A DNA stretch of 64,000 nucleotides from Chitinibacter sp. SCUT-21 (GCA_041874755.1 CP102611.1:2790001-2854000), one strand, 5' to 3'; shown: positions 36,774 to 45,824, counted from the stretch's first letter. Numbers and translations: made by a program. The notes: generated by a model not told the origin, from the letters alone.

Positions 36774-37202
36774 ATGAAAACCTTTTCTGCCAAGCCGCAC
36801 GAGGTGAAGCGCGAGTGGTTCGTTGTGGACGCCACAGACTTAGTGCTGGGCCGTCTCGCTGCCGAGATCGCCAAACGCCTGCGTGGCAAACATAAAGCTG
36901 AATACACCCCGCACGTCGATACTGGCGACTACATCGTTGTGGTAAACGCAGACAAGCTCCGCGTTACTGGCGATAAAGCTACATCGAAAAAATACTACCG
37001 TCACACGGGTCACCCAGGTGGTATCTACGAGCGTACCTTCACTGAAATGCAAAATAAATTCCCTGGCCGTGCTTTGGAGTTTGCCGTTAAAGGTATGCTT
37101 CCAAAAGGTCCGTTGGGCTACGCAATGATCAAGAAGATGAAAGTTTATGCTGGCAGCGAACACCCGCACGCCGCGCAAGAACCTAAATCTCTTGCTATCT
37201 AA
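36774..37202 (+). CDS. rplM: 50S ribosomal protein L13
   Basis: 142 residues with the typical start [53 protein letters not shown] and HPHAAQEP. Ribosomal assembly protein; in E. coli L13 represses its own operon. Followed after 22 bases by rpsI, the universal pair. Confidence 0.97.
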   Translation: MKTFSAKPHEVKREWFVVDATDLVLGRLAAEIAKRLRGKHKAEYTPHVDTGDYIVVVNADKLRVTGDKATSKKYYRHTGHPGGIYERTFTEMQNKFPGRALEFAVKGMLPKGPLGYAMIKKMKVYAGSEHPHAAQEPKSLAI

Positions 37203-37224
37203 GCAGAACTAAAGGAATTGCATC

Positions 37225-37617
37225 ATGGTAGGTAAATACAACTACGGTACTGGTCGTCGCAAGAGCTCTGTAGCTCGTGTGTTCATCACCAAAGGTACTG
37301 GCAATATCGTGGTAAACGGTAAAGATCTGGATCAGTACTTCGCTCGCGAAACTGGCCGCATGATCGTTCGTCAGCCACTGGAAATCACTAGCAACCTCGA
37401 AGCTTTTGACATCATGGTAAACGTAGCTGGTGGCGGCGAGTCTGGCCAAGCTGGTGCGGTTCGCCACGGTATCACTCGTGCTCTGATCGAATTCGATGCA
37501 GCTCTGAAGCCAGCATTGAAATCAGCAGGTCTGGTTACTCGTGACGCTCGTGAAGTTGAGCGTAAGAAAGTCGGTCTGCGTGGCGCTCGTCGTCGCAAAC
37601 AGTTCTCAAAACGTTAA
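37225..37617 (+). CDS. rpsI: 30S ribosomal protein S9
   Basis: 130 residues: [22 protein letters not shown] at the start and the invariant basic C-terminus RRRKQFSKR, whose tail reaches the tRNA P site. An AAAGGA site precedes the ATG. Ends with a terminator. Confidence 0.97.
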   Translation: MVGKYNYGTGRRKSSVARVFITKGTGNIVVNGKDLDQYFARETGRMIVRQPLEITSNLEAFDIMVNVAGGGESGQAGAVRHGITRALIEFDAALKPALKSAGLVTRDAREVERKKVGLRGARRRKQFSKR

Positions 37618-37638
37618 TTCGTTTTTGGTTCTGCTCAG

Positions 37639-37665
37639 AAAGCCATCCTTCGGGGTGGCTTTTTT
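37639..37665 (+). terminator. Terminator after rpsI
   Basis: AAGCCATCC, TTCG tetraloop, GGGTGGCTT (one G-T pair), then T6. Classical Rho-independent terminator. Confidence 0.92.
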
Positions 37666-37766
37666 ATTGCCTATCGTGCGCAAAATGAGCGTTTTTTTCG
37701 TCCTGCGCCTGTCTCTGTAAGGCTTTTTGTTTTATGATCATGCTGACATTTTCACGGGGGTTAGGC

Positions 37767-38810
37767 ATGATCAAGGTAGGGATTGTTGGCGGTACTGGAT
37801 ACACTGGGGTTGAGTTATTGCGTTTGTTGTCTCGCCACCCCGATGTGCAATTGCATGCCGTAACGTCGCGCAAAGAAGCGGGAATGAAAGTCGCAGAAAT
37901 GTTCCCTAGCCTGCGTGGCCGCGTTGATATCGCGTTCTCTACCCCTGAAGAAGCCCAACTGACCGAATGTGACGTTGTATTCTTTGCCACGCCGCACGGC
38001 GTAGCAATGGCGCAAGCACGCGAATTACTCGACGCGGGCGTCAAAGTCATCGACTTGGCGGCTGATTTCCGCCTGAAAGACCCGGCTGAATTCGCTAAAT
38101 GGTACGCGATGGAGCATAGCTGTACCGATCTGCTCGCTGAAGCCGTGTACGGTTTGCCTGAAGTGAATCGCGAAGCGATCAAACAAGCGCGTTTGATCGG
38201 CATGGCGGGCTGCTACCCAACTTCAGTGCAGCTTGGCCTGTTGCCGTTGATTGAAAATGGCGCGAAATTAATTGAAACCAGCGGCATTATCGCCGACTGC
38301 AAATCGGGTGTTTCTGGTGCTGGTCGTAAAGCCGAAGTCGGTACTTTGTTTGCCGAGGCGGGCGACAATTTCAAAGCCTACGGCGTCAAAGGCCACCGCC
38401 ACTCGCCAGAAATTATGCAAGGCTTGTCGGCAATTCACGGCGCGCCCGTTGAATTGACTTTCGTGCCGCACCTCACGCCGATGATCCGCGGTATTCATTC
38501 AACGATTTACGCGCGCTTAACCGAAGCGGGTAAAGCGGCTGATATCCAAAAACTATTCGAAGAGCGTTTTGCTGGCGAGCCATTTGTTGACGTGATGCCA
38601 GCGGGCTCTTGCCCAGAAACGCGCTCAGTGCGTGGCAGCAACACAGCGCGGATTGCGGTGCATCGTCCAGGCAACGGCGACTTGCTGGTGATCTTGGTGG
38701 TCGAAGACAATCTAGTGAAGGGCGCTTCAGGCCAATCGGTGCAAGTGATGAACTTGATGTTTGGCTTGAATGAACAGCACGGCCTCGATGTCGTGCCATT
38801 GTTGCCATAA
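37767..38810 (+). CDS. argC: N-acetyl-gamma-glutamyl-phosphate reductase
   Basis: 347-residue NADPH-dependent enzyme of arginine synthesis. Rossmann motif [19 protein letters not shown], catalytic Cys in [17 protein letters not shown], and GHRHSPEI with the catalytic His region. I chose the ATG at 37767, since the family begins with (M)IKVGIVG; an ATG at 37734 would add 11 non-conserved residues. Six bases before the next gene. Confidence 0.95.
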   Translation: MIKVGIVGGTGYTGVELLRLLSRHPDVQLHAVTSRKEAGMKVAEMFPSLRGRVDIAFSTPEEAQLTECDVVFFATPHGVAMAQARELLDAGVKVIDLAADFRLKDPAEFAKWYAMEHSCTDLLAEAVYGLPEVNREAIKQARLIGMAGCYPTSVQLGLLPLIENGAKLIETSGIIADCKSGVSGAGRKAEVGTLFAEAGDNFKAYGVKGHRHSPEIMQGLSAIHGAPVELTFVPHLTPMIRGIHSTIYARLTEAGKAADIQKLFEERFAGEPFVDVMPAGSCPETRSVRGSNTARIAVHRPGNGDLLVILVVEDNLVKGASGQSVQVMNLMFGLNEQHGLDVVPLLP

Positions 38811-38816
38811 GCCTCA

Positions 38817-39536
38817 ATGCCGATTAAACGCCTGTATCGTGCCCATCGGGCGCGGCTGACTGCCGCGCCTTTAACGCTTCGTCCGCAAGAAACGTGGCGT
38901 GGTAAATTGCTTAGGTGGGTATTGCTCTGTTGCTTAATGCTAGCAATTCTCATGGCCGGATACTGGCTTGGGTATCGACAGTTTTTATCAGAGCAAGCAC
39001 AGACGCAATCGCAGCACCAAACCGCCACGCATAAAGCGCAGGCACAAATTGCCTCTTTAACAGCTTCAGCGGCTCTGTTGACGCAACAGGTTACGATCCT
39101 AACGTCAGAGCGTGATGCCCTTGCGCAAGCGCAAAAGCAAGCGCAACAAGACGTTGCGGCAATGCGTGAGACGCTGTCGTTTTTTGAGTCTTTATTGCAA
39201 AGCAACGATAGATCACGTATTGCGAGTTTCGTAGCCTGCGATTTGCAACCGCTTGAACCGGGGAAATTTCGCTATCGATTGTTGCTGGTGCAAGGCACGA
39301 ATCGCACCGACGAATTGCTTGGTCGCCTGCAGGTGAATTTGCAGTTTCAGGCAGATGGAAAAAAAGCGCGCATCAGCCAAGGGCAAGCCCCGATTATTAA
39401 AGTCCAAGCCCGGCACTATGCCAAGCTAGAGGGCGAATTAACGCCACCTGCTGGTGCAAGTAATCTGGCGATGGACGTGCAATTCTTTGGCGAGCAAGGC
39501 AATCAGGTTTTGGCGAGTTGTCAGAAAAAAATATAA
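38817..39536 (+). CDS. DUF6776-type membrane protein
   Basis: 239 residues: a basic cytoplasmic N-terminus, one membrane helix (about 34-52, LLCCLMLAILMAGYWLGY), a Gln/Ala-rich periplasmic coiled coil (about 56-115) and a C-terminal beta-rich domain (RYRLLLVQGTNRTDELLGRLQVNLQFQ). Proteins of this layout precede bactofilin genes in betaproteobacteria and are listed as DUF6776. The 9-base gap to the bactofilin gene suggests they work together, perhaps as a membrane anchor (inference). Confidence 0.75.
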   Translation: MPIKRLYRAHRARLTAAPLTLRPQETWRGKLLRWVLLCCLMLAILMAGYWLGYRQFLSEQAQTQSQHQTATHKAQAQIASLTASAALLTQQVTILTSERDALAQAQKQAQQDVAAMRETLSFFESLLQSNDRSRIASFVACDLQPLEPGKFRYRLLLVQGTNRTDELLGRLQVNLQFQADGKKARISQGQAPIIKVQARHYAKLEGELTPPAGASNLAMDVQFFGEQGNQVLASCQKKI

Positions 39537-39545
39537 GGAGACGTG

Positions 39546-39959
39546 ATGTTTAGCAAGAAAAAAGGCAGCACCAAAATTGATAGCCTGATCGGGCACGGCA
39601 CCACGCTGACGGGTGATGTGCAATTTGCCGGTGGTTTACGCGTAGATGGCGTGATTATCGGCAATGTGAGCATGGCCGATGAAAAAAATGGCACCTTGGT
39701 CGTGAGTGAAAAAGCGCGCATTGAAGGCAAAGTACAGTGCAGCCATTTAATTCTAAACGGTGAAATTCGCGGCCCGATTGAAGTGAGTCATTACGTCGAG
39801 CTGCAAGCGAAATCACGCATTGTTGGCGATTTGGCGTATAAAACTTTGGAAATGCACCCTGGTGCAGTGATCGAAGGCCATCTGGTGCATGTCCACAATG
39901 GCAAGCGCGAAGAAGTTTCGCCAGCCGATGTGCCGCGCACCGAGCCGAAAAAAGCGTAA
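39546..39959 (+). CDS. Bactofilin
   Basis: 137-residue polymer-forming cytoskeletal protein. After a short basic N-terminus (MFSKKKGSTKIDSL) comes the bactofilin beta-helix: LIGHGTTLTGDVQFAGGLRVDGVIIGNV, VVSEKARIEGKVQCSHLILNGEIRGPI, VELQAKSRIVGDLAYKTLEMHPGAVIEG. A flexible Pro/Lys tail follows. Bactofilins form filaments at the inner membrane and influence cell shape. Start: ATG 5 bases after AAGGAG. Confidence 0.93.
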   Translation: MFSKKKGSTKIDSLIGHGTTLTGDVQFAGGLRVDGVIIGNVSMADEKNGTLVVSEKARIEGKVQCSHLILNGEIRGPIEVSHYVELQAKSRIVGDLAYKTLEMHPGAVIEGHLVHVHNGKREEVSPADVPRTEPKKA

Positions 39960-39994
39960 ATTTGCGCTGAAGGTGATTGTGCCAATTGACCTTG

Positions 39995-40023
39995 TTGCCG
40001 TTGCAGCGGATAATTCATACTGT
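39995..40023 (+). promoter_or_regulatory. Candidate promoter of erpA
   Basis: TTGCCG (39995-40000), 17-base spacer, TACTGT (40018-40023). An overlapping option is TTGACC (39986-39991) with TAATTC 19 bases on. Either starts transcription close to erpA. Confidence 0.4.
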
Positions 40024-40052
40024 TTTAGTCAACTATTATTTTCGGAGCTGTG

Positions 40053-40397
40053 ATGACTACCGACATGCCAATGCCTTTTATTTTCACCGATAACGCGGCA
40101 GCGAAGGTGAGTGAGCTAATCGCCGAGGAAGGCAACCCAGATCTGAAATTGCGCGTCTTTGTGACGGGTGGTGGCTGTTCAGGCTTCCAATATGGCTTTA
40201 CGTTTGACGAAATCGTCAACGAAGACGATACGCCAATTACCAAAAATGGCGTGACTTTGCTGGTTGACCCGATGAGCTATCAATACCTTGTTGGCGCGGA
40301 AATCGACTACGTTGAAAGCTTGGAAGGCTCTCAATTCACAATTAAGAACCCGAACGCACAATCAACCTGCGGTTGTGGCTCTTCATTCTCGGTTTAA
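40053..40397 (+). CDS. erpA: Iron-sulfur cluster insertion protein ErpA
   Basis: 114-residue A-type carrier that delivers [4Fe-4S] clusters to apo-enzymes. The three Cys ligands are present: [11 protein letters not shown] (Cys42) and STCGCGSSF (Cys106, Cys108). I chose the ATG at 40053, five bases after GGAG, over the GTG at 40050. Separately transcribed, with its own terminator. Confidence 0.95.
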   Translation: MTTDMPMPFIFTDNAAAKVSELIAEEGNPDLKLRVFVTGGGCSGFQYGFTFDEIVNEDDTPITKNGVTLLVDPMSYQYLVGAEIDYVESLEGSQFTIKNPNAQSTCGCGSSFSV

Positions 40398-40414
40398 GCG
40401 ACACAATGGCAATG

Positions 40415-40442
40415 AAAAAGCGACCTGATGGTCGCTTTTTTT
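40415..40442 (+). terminator. Terminator after erpA
   Basis: AAAAAGCGACC (40415-40425), TGAT loop, GGTCGCTTTTT, with two more T. Rho-independent. Confidence 0.92.
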
Positions 40443-40461
40443 ATGACAACAAGGATTAAGA

Positions 40462-41130
40462 ATGGGCTCCATTGCGGTTATGCCATTTAGTGCTGAGCTT
40501 GATCTGAGTGGCGTCTCTACTTCTTTAGATGAAACCCAGGTCGCACGATTGGCGCAGATTACTCACTCGGAGCGCAAGAAGCAGTTTTTAGCTGCTCGCT
40601 ACCTCGCGATTGAATTATTGCGCGAGCAAGGCGTGCAGACTGAGCTAGGGGCCCACGACTCTGGTCGTCCATACGCGAAGCATTGGGTCAGTGCCGAGGG
40701 TGTATCGTGGACTCACAATCCACACTGGGTGGGGGCTGCCTTGGGCGCAGGCCGAGTCGGCATTGATATTGAATCTGTGCGTCCGGGGCGTAATGTTATT
40801 GCGATTGCCGAGCAATATTTCAGTCCCAATGAAGTGCGCTATTTGCAGAGTTTGGTGGGGCAAGAGCAAACCACGATATTTTACTTATTGTGGGTGGCAA
40901 AAGAAGCGTTGTTAAAGGCTTTGGGGACGGGCATTGTTGGTGGTTTGGCTCGTTTTGAGTTATTTCAGCAGCAAAATACATGGTACTTTAACTGCTTAGA
41001 GCGTGAAAACTGGTTTTTACAAGTTTGGCAATTAGATCTGCATACTTACTGCTCCGTTGCGAGCGATACGCGGCAATCTTGGTCGTTTGACTGTGCGACG
41101 GCGCTTTCGGTGTTGGAAATCAGTTGTTAA
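40462..41130 (+). CDS. 4'-phosphopantetheinyl transferase (Sfp type)
   Basis: 222-residue enzyme moving phosphopantetheine from CoA to a Ser of carrier proteins. Mg2+/CoA motifs: VGIDIESV (Asp102, Glu104) and WVAKEALLKALGTGI (Glu148, Lys152). The usual (S/T)xSH motif before the core appears as VSWTHNPHW, a slightly divergent form. No polyketide or peptide synthase genes are in the window; it may serve fatty-acid ACP or a distant cluster. An AGGA site precedes the ATG. Confidence 0.88.
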   Translation: MGSIAVMPFSAELDLSGVSTSLDETQVARLAQITHSERKKQFLAARYLAIELLREQGVQTELGAHDSGRPYAKHWVSAEGVSWTHNPHWVGAALGAGRVGIDIESVRPGRNVIAIAEQYFSPNEVRYLQSLVGQEQTTIFYLLWVAKEALLKALGTGIVGGLARFELFQQQNTWYFNCLERENWFLQVWQLDLHTYCSVASDTRQSWSFDCATALSVLEISC

Positions 41131-41201
41131 TTGAGTTGTGCACTTAGCAACTTGCGGGATTGAGTTCTATAAATAGACCATCTGAATAATGGGCGACTAA
41201 G

Positions 41202-41768
41202 ATGGTAAAAATTCCAAGTAGCGGCTCAGCGGCGCTCAACCCTGACTTGAATTGGAGTCAGGTGCAGGAAACGATTTTGATGCTTGGTATCGTTGTTGCC
41301 CAAGTTCGCCATGCGATGGAAGACAGTAGCGCTTCGCTGAATACCTTAGCCAATTCATTTTCTGCCACCGCCGCACATATAGAAGCGTTTAAAGAGGCCT
41401 TGCTGGAGGTTGGGCAGCAGCTACCCGCAGAAATAAATGTTGAAGCACGTGTGGCGGAAATTAATGAGCAAAATATTAAATCGGTTATGGCGTTTCAGTT
41501 TTATGATCGCTTATCCCAGCGGTTGGAGCACGTGTGCGGCACGGTGAGTGCGCTGGCCGAATTGGTCGCAGATCGGCAGGCGATGTTTATTCCGTCGGAG
41601 TGGCTGAAATTGCAAGAGCGTATTCGTTCGCAGTACACGATGGAGCAAGAGAAAATGCTCTTTGATGCCATTCTAAAAGGTGTGCCGATTAATGAGGCAA
41701 TTGAACTGGCGGGTTCGGTGAAATTGGCCAATACCAGTTCGAAATATGACGATATTGAGTTGTTTTGA
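41202..41768 (+). CDS. Conserved helical cytoplasmic protein, unknown function
   Basis: 188 residues, almost wholly helical, without membrane segment or signal peptide. A distinctive core reads FQFYDRLSQRLEHV, followed by a second conserved patch EWLKLQERIRSQYTMEQEK. The layout recalls CheZ-like or other chemotaxis-associated helical proteins, but the catalytic DxxxQ of CheZ phosphatases is not seen. Stand-alone gene ending at a bidirectional terminator. I do not assign a function. Confidence 0.7.
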   Translation: MVKIPSSGSAALNPDLNWSQVQETILMLGIVVAQVRHAMEDSSASLNTLANSFSATAAHIEAFKEALLEVGQQLPAEINVEARVAEINEQNIKSVMAFQFYDRLSQRLEHVCGTVSALAELVADRQAMFIPSEWLKLQERIRSQYTMEQEKMLFDAILKGVPINEAIELAGSVKLANTSSKYDDIELF

Positions 41769-41785
41769 TCTTGATTTTTACAATG

Positions 41786-41813
41786 AAAAAGCCGCCCATT
41801 ATGGCGGCTTTTT
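41786..41813. terminator. Bidirectional terminator
   Basis: AAAAAGCCGCC (41786-41796) pairs with GGCGGCTTTTT (41803-41813), T-tracts on both strands. Serves the helical protein gene (plus) and gntP (minus). Confidence 0.9.
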
Positions 41814-41828
41814 CACGTCGCTTGAAAG

Positions 41829-43166
41829 CTAAATCACGCTGAAGGCTAGCATCCCGACACCAGCACCTGTTGTGCCAAGTATCGTTTCCATCACCGACCA
41901 AGTTTTTAAGGTCTGTGCTTCATTCGCGCCGGTAAATTTACCAAATAGCCAGAATCCTGAATCATTTACGTGGCTGAGTACGATTGAGCCGCCGGCAATG
42001 CAAATAGACAACGCCGCCAACTGCGCGCCGGAATAACCAGCCAATTCGATCACAGGCAAGACCAAGCCAACCGTCGTCAAACAAGCCACTGTGGCTGAGC
42101 CTTGAATCACTCGTACTGCGGCGGCAAGAACAAAGCAGGCTAGTGCAATTGGCAACCCTGCACCGATCAACGCGTTGCCCAGAGCGGGGCCGACGCCAGA
42201 ATCAACCAATACTTGTTTAAAGACACCACCTGCGCCAGTGACTAGCAGGATAATGCCAGCAGGTTGCAATGCGGCGCTGCATACTTCCATGACTTTATCG
42301 CGGCTCATCCCACGGCGCAGCGCCAAGCCATAAATTGCCAATAAACACGCCAGCAAGATTGCTGTGAATGGGTGACCAATCAATTGCAGCCAAGGATAAA
42401 CCGCACCGGCTGGGTCAACAAAACGCGCCGCGATCGTTTTCAAACCGACCAGCAGTAGGGGAAAGAGTACCAGCGAGATGCTAAAGGCAAACGACGGCAT
42501 TTGCCCTTTGCCAAGGCTAGGCTCGTTGACATCGGCGGGCAAAGGCAGTGAAACGTATTTGCTGATAAAGTTGCCGTAGATCGGGCCAGCCAGCAACATG
42601 CCTGGAATCGCAGCCGCTAAGCCAAGCGCGATCATCCAGCCAAAATCCGCGTTCATTTGCGAAGCCAGCAGCATCGCCGTTGGTCCCGGCAGTAAGAATG
42701 CTGCAGAAGCCGCGACACCAGCAAACAGCGGAATTGCCAGTTTAATTACATTACCACCAGTACGGCGCGCTACGGCAAATACGACACCAATCAGCAAAAC
42801 AATCGCCACGTCGAAAAACAGCGGTAGCGTACAAATCAAACCGGCGATACCCAGCGCGTAATTGGCACGGCTATGACCGAATTTGTCGAGCAATTTCACC
42901 GCAATTTGATCGAGTGCGCCCGTTTCGTGCAAAATTTTGCCAAACATGGCACCGAGCGCGACGACAATGGCCAAAAAGCCCAAAGTGCCACCCATGCCTT
43001 TTTGCATCGTATCGGCGATTTTTTCGATCGGCATGCCAGAGAAAATCCCTGCGCCAATTGAGACCAACATCAGCGCAACAAAGGCGTGTAGACGTGCTTT
43101 CATCACCAAAAATAGCAGCAACAATACTGAGCCGATGGCAGTGAAAATCAGTGTGAACGTTTCCAT
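41829..43166 (-). CDS. gntP: Gluconate permease
   Basis: 445-residue GntP-family proton symporter, about 12-14 helices. Family segments: LGAMFGKILHETGALDQIA, TLPLFFDVAIVLLIGVVFA, IQGSATVACLTTVGLV and LSHVNDSGFWLFGKFTGANEAQTLKTWSVMETI. Gluconate is taken up and phosphorylated by GntK, whose gene ends one base upstream. An AGGAGA site precedes the ATG. Confidence 0.93.
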   Translation of the reverse strand: METFTLIFTAIGSVLLLLFLVMKARLHAFVALMLVSIGAGIFSGMPIEKIADTMQKGMGGTLGFLAIVVALGAMFGKILHETGALDQIAVKLLDKFGHSRANYALGIAGLICTLPLFFDVAIVLLIGVVFAVARRTGGNVIKLAIPLFAGVAASAAFLLPGPTAMLLASQMNADFGWMIALGLAAAIPGMLLAGPIYGNFISKYVSLPLPADVNEPSLGKGQMPSFAFSISLVLFPLLLVGLKTIAARFVDPAGAVYPWLQLIGHPFTAILLACLLAIYGLALRRGMSRDKVMEVCSAALQPAGIILLVTGAGGVFKQVLVDSGVGPALGNALIGAGLPIALACFVLAAAVRVIQGSATVACLTTVGLVLPVIELAGYSGAQLAALSICIAGGSIVLSHVNDSGFWLFGKFTGANEAQTLKTWSVMETILGTTGAGVGMLAFSVI

Positions 43167-43167
43167 G

Positions 43168-43686
43168 CTATTTCTCCTGCGCCAAAATAATGGCTTTCGC
43201 AGCTGCCACAACGTCTGCTAAAGGCGGGGTAATATCCACGCTATGCACATCGGTTTCGCTTGAATCAGGTCGCTCTAAAGTGGCAAATTGTGACGTGAGC
43301 ATGCCTTCCTTTTGAAAATGTCCTTGACGTTGGCGTAGGCGTTCGGCGATCAAATCGTACTCACCGTCGAGGAAAATAAACGCCAAGTTGGGGTTACCTG
43401 CACGCAAGCGATCTCGATAGGCTTTTTTTAGCGCCGAGCATACGATGAGAGACACTGCATTGGTGCGTTGCATTGCAAACGCGGCATCGTTTAACGCAGC
43501 GAGCCATGGCGCTCTATCGTCGTCGTTGAGCGGCTGACCTGAGGCCATTTTGGCGATATTGGCGCGTGAATGAAGAAAATCTCCATCGAGCAAGGCTGCG
43601 TTTAATTGCTGAGCCAGCGCGGTGGCAACGGCCGATTTACCGCAGCCTGAGACGCCCATCAGGACGTAAATTTTAGCGTTATCCAT
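43168..43686 (-). CDS. gntK: Gluconokinase
   Basis: 172-residue kinase making 6-phosphogluconate. P-loop GVSGCGKS (residues 11-18), DGDFLHSRANIAKMASGQPLNDDDRAPWL and CSALKKAYRDRLR match the shikimate-kinase-like GntK family. ATG at 43686 lies 8 bases after GGGAG. First gene of the gntK-gntP pair; tandem GntR operators lie 26-54 bases upstream. Confidence 0.94.
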   Translation of the reverse strand: MDNAKIYVLMGVSGCGKSAVATALAQQLNAALLDGDFLHSRANIAKMASGQPLNDDDRAPWLAALNDAAFAMQRTNAVSLIVCSALKKAYRDRLRAGNPNLAFIFLDGEYDLIAERLRQRQGHFQKEGMLTSQFATLERPDSSETDVHSVDITPPLADVVAAAKAIILAQEK

Positions 43687-43711
43687 AAAATCGACTCCCA
43701 TCGATAAGTGT

Positions 43712-43740
43712 TGTTACTGGTAACATGTTATGGGTAACAT
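43712..43740 (-). promoter_or_regulatory. Tandem GntR operators
   Basis: Two near-perfect palindromes touch each other: TGTTACTGGTAACA (43712-43725) and ATGTTATGGGTAACAT (43725-43740), centres 14 bases apart. They agree with the known E. coli GntR site (ATGTTACC-type). Located just upstream of gntK and downstream of gntR, so the local LacI-type regulator is the likely repressor. Confidence 0.75.
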
Positions 43741-43785
43741 TTTGCCTTGAGCTGCGATGTAGTTGCAATGGCTTTTGCTACATAT

Positions 43786-43799
43786 TTGATTTAAATCAG
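43786..43799. promoter_or_regulatory. CRP/FNR-type box upstream of gntK
   Basis: TTGATTTAAATCAG fits the FNR consensus TTGAT-N4-ATCAA at nine of ten positions, and read as TTTGA-N6-TCAGA is also close to a CRP site. About 100 bases upstream of gntK, on the far side of the GntR operators, where an activator could bind. Confidence 0.4.
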
Positions 43800-43913
43800 A
43801 CTAGGAATTGTACTTATACGAGGAAATGATAAGCGTGTTTTGATGTATATTGCTGCAAGCCATTATTTATATTGGTTGCAGATAAATACCTGTTTAGGTA
43901 TTTGGTGTACTGT

Positions 43914-44915
43914 TTAAAGGCTGCCGCCTAAAAACAATTCAAAGCCAAGATCGAGTACAGCTTGATCAATCTGTTCACCGTTAATGCGAGCAATTAAGCG
44001 CTGCGCAGATTGGCGTCCAATTTCATGGCGCGGCGTCATAATACTCGCCAACTGCGGCTGCAGTGCCAAACCAATGTCTAGATGATTAACACCAGCAATG
44101 CTTAAATCGCGTGGAATCTGCAAGCCTTGCGCTTGGGCGGCCAGTAGCGCGCCAGCGGCGATATCGTCGTTGGTGCAGAATAAACCGTCCACTTCGGGTA
44201 CTCCACGCTGCGCTTGGGTTAAGAGTTGTGCGCCAAGACTAAAGGTCGACGATGCATTCGTTTGTACGATTTGGCAGGGCAAATTGGCCTGTGTCATTGC
44301 TTGCCGATAACCTTGTTCCCGAAGCTGGGTTCGATAATCAAGGCGGGCGGCCAAATAGACAATATGGCGACGCCCACGCGCAATCATTGCCTCGACCATC
44401 GCATACGCTGCAGCGGCATGATCGAGCCCGACGGCTTGATCAATGGGTCGTGCGGGTAGCTCCATCATTTCAACGACAGGAATATTCGCGACTTCCAGCA
44501 TTTTGAGCGTGCGCTCGGTATGCTGCGATTCGGAGAGCAGCAAGCCATCGATGTGAAATGACAATAGTTGCTCGATCTGTTGCTCTTCGCGCAGCATATC
44601 GTAGCCGTAGTGGCCATATAAAATGTGATAACCGGCAGGGAAGGTGATTTCTTCAATCCCTTGTGCTACCGCGCTAAACACCTGATTCGACATCGAAGGC
44701 AATAGCACGCCAATTGCGCGGCTGCGATCATTCGCCAACATTTCGGGCACGCGACTGGGAATATAGCCCAGCTCAGCCATGACTTGTGTAATGCGCGCTG
44801 CCGTTGCGGGCGCAACGAGCTCGGGCGAGCGTAAATAGCGACTGATCGTCATTTTGGACGTGCCTACCCGATCGGCAACGTCCTGCATTGAAGGGCGGCG
44901 TGGTTTATCGTTCAT
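43914..44915 (-). CDS. gntR: LacI-family gluconate repressor (GntR type)
   Basis: 333 residues: LacI helix-turn-helix (SMQDVADRVGTSKMTISRYLRSPELV, then the hinge region) followed by a periplasmic-binding-protein-like sensor (AIGVLLPSMSNQVFSAVAQGIEE, DGLFCTNDDIAAGALLAAQ). Similar to the E. coli GntR/IdnR group. Start at the ATG at 44915, which overlaps the moeB 3' end by 11 bases. It is directly upstream of gntK on the same strand, with matching operators between them. Confidence 0.88.
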   Translation of the reverse strand: MNDKPRRPSMQDVADRVGTSKMTISRYLRSPELVAPATAARITQVMAELGYIPSRVPEMLANDRSRAIGVLLPSMSNQVFSAVAQGIEEITFPAGYHILYGHYGYDMLREEQQIEQLLSFHIDGLLLSESQHTERTLKMLEVANIPVVEMMELPARPIDQAVGLDHAAAAYAMVEAMIARGRRHIVYLAARLDYRTQLREQGYRQAMTQANLPCQIVQTNASSTFSLGAQLLTQAQRGVPEVDGLFCTNDDIAAGALLAAQAQGLQIPRDLSIAGVNHLDIGLALQPQLASIMTPRHEIGRQSAQRLIARINGEQIDQAVLDLGFELFLGGSL

Positions 44916-45738
44916 CAGTATTATTTTGCGCTGCGGATGGATTGACCGCTGCAGATTGATTGCTGCAAATGGGGCAAGCGGGGTCTTTTTTGTAGCGCAT
45001 TTCGCGCCAGCGCGCAGTGCGAGCATCGTAGAGCTGCAAGCGGCCACGCAATACTTCGCCGCAGCCGGAAATCACTTTCAGCGTTTCAGCCGCTTGCGCC
45101 GCGCCAATAATGCCAACGAGCGGTGCAAAGACGCCAAAAGTCGCGCAAGGGCTGTCATTGGCGTCGCCATCTTCGCCAAACAGACAGTGGTAGCACGGCG
45201 CACCGTCGACGCGTGAGTCAAATGTGGTAATTTGGCCATCAAAGCGTACGGCCGCGCCTGAGACTAACGGTTTTTTTGCTTCAACGCAGGCACGGTTTAC
45301 GGCGTGACGCGTTTCGAAATTATCACAGCAATCAACCACAACATCGGCTGCGGCGACTAATTGAGCCAAGCGTACCGCGTCAGCGCGTTCGCCAATCGCA
45401 TTGATCGTAATGTGTGGATTAAGTGCGCTGAGCGTGGCTTTGGCCGATTCGGCTTTATTACTGCCAACACGCGCTTCGGTATGGACAATTTGGCGCTGTA
45501 GATTGGTTAAGTCAACGTCGTCATCGTCGATAATCGTTAACGTGCCCACGCCAGCGCTGACCAAGTAAAGCGACAGGGGAGAGCCCAAGCCCCCAGCACC
45601 GATCATCAGCACATGCGCGGCACTGATTTTTTCTTGGCCTTCGATGCCAAGTTCGTCGAGCAAAATATGGCGGCTATAGCGCAGCAGTTGTTCGTCATCA
45701 AGCTCAATCTGGGCGCTGCGAGTCGGGCAAAATGTCAT
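44905..45738 (-). CDS. moeB: MoeB/ThiF-type adenylyltransferase
   Basis: 277-residue E1-like enzyme that adenylates the C-terminus of a sulfur carrier (MoaD or ThiS). Nucleotide motif VLMIGAGGLGSPLSLYL, NLQRQIVHTEARVGSNKAESA with the Arg finger, DCCDNFETRHAVN, and two zinc CxxC pairs (Cys182/185, Cys255/258). Cys198 in SPCATFG is a conserved position. No moa or thi genes are near, so MoeB versus ThiF cannot be decided by context. The C-terminus (17 residues after the last CxxC) overlaps the gntR start. Confidence 0.87.
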   Translation of the reverse strand: MTFCPTRSAQIELDDEQLLRYSRHILLDELGIEGQEKISAAHVLMIGAGGLGSPLSLYLVSAGVGTLTIIDDDDVDLTNLQRQIVHTEARVGSNKAESAKATLSALNPHITINAIGERADAVRLAQLVAAADVVVDCCDNFETRHAVNRACVEAKKPLVSGAAVRFDGQITTFDSRVDGAPCYHCLFGEDGDANDSPCATFGVFAPLVGIIGAAQAAETLKVISGCGEVLRGRLQLYDARTARWREMRYKKDPACPICSNQSAAVNPSAAQNNTDER

Positions 45739-45762
45739 GATGGGGCCGCCACAAAAGAATAA

Positions 45763-45785
45763 GCCCCGATTATAACAATCGGGGC
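45763..45785 (-). terminator. Terminator before moeB
   Basis: GCCCCGATT (45763-45771) pairs with AATCGGGGC (45777-45785); on the minus strand it is followed by a T-rich stretch. Ends the transcript of the upstream His-rich gene. Confidence 0.75.
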
Positions 45786-45824
45786 AGGGCTTGGCTTAAG
45801 CGATATCAAAAGTCGATTGCGCAA

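Noticed and set aside
36840..37178. Long open frame on the minus strand opposite rplM
   Set aside because: Exact antisense of a highly conserved ribosomal gene, no ribosome site, odd composition; a shadow frame.
38507..39205. 232-codon minus-strand frame across argC and the DUF6776 gene
   Set aside because: Spans two well-supported plus-strand genes; Cys/Ala-rich translation typical of a shadow frame.
43168..43701. Earlier in-frame start for gntK at 43701
   Set aside because: It lies upstream of or within the GGGAG ribosome site that serves the ATG at 43686.
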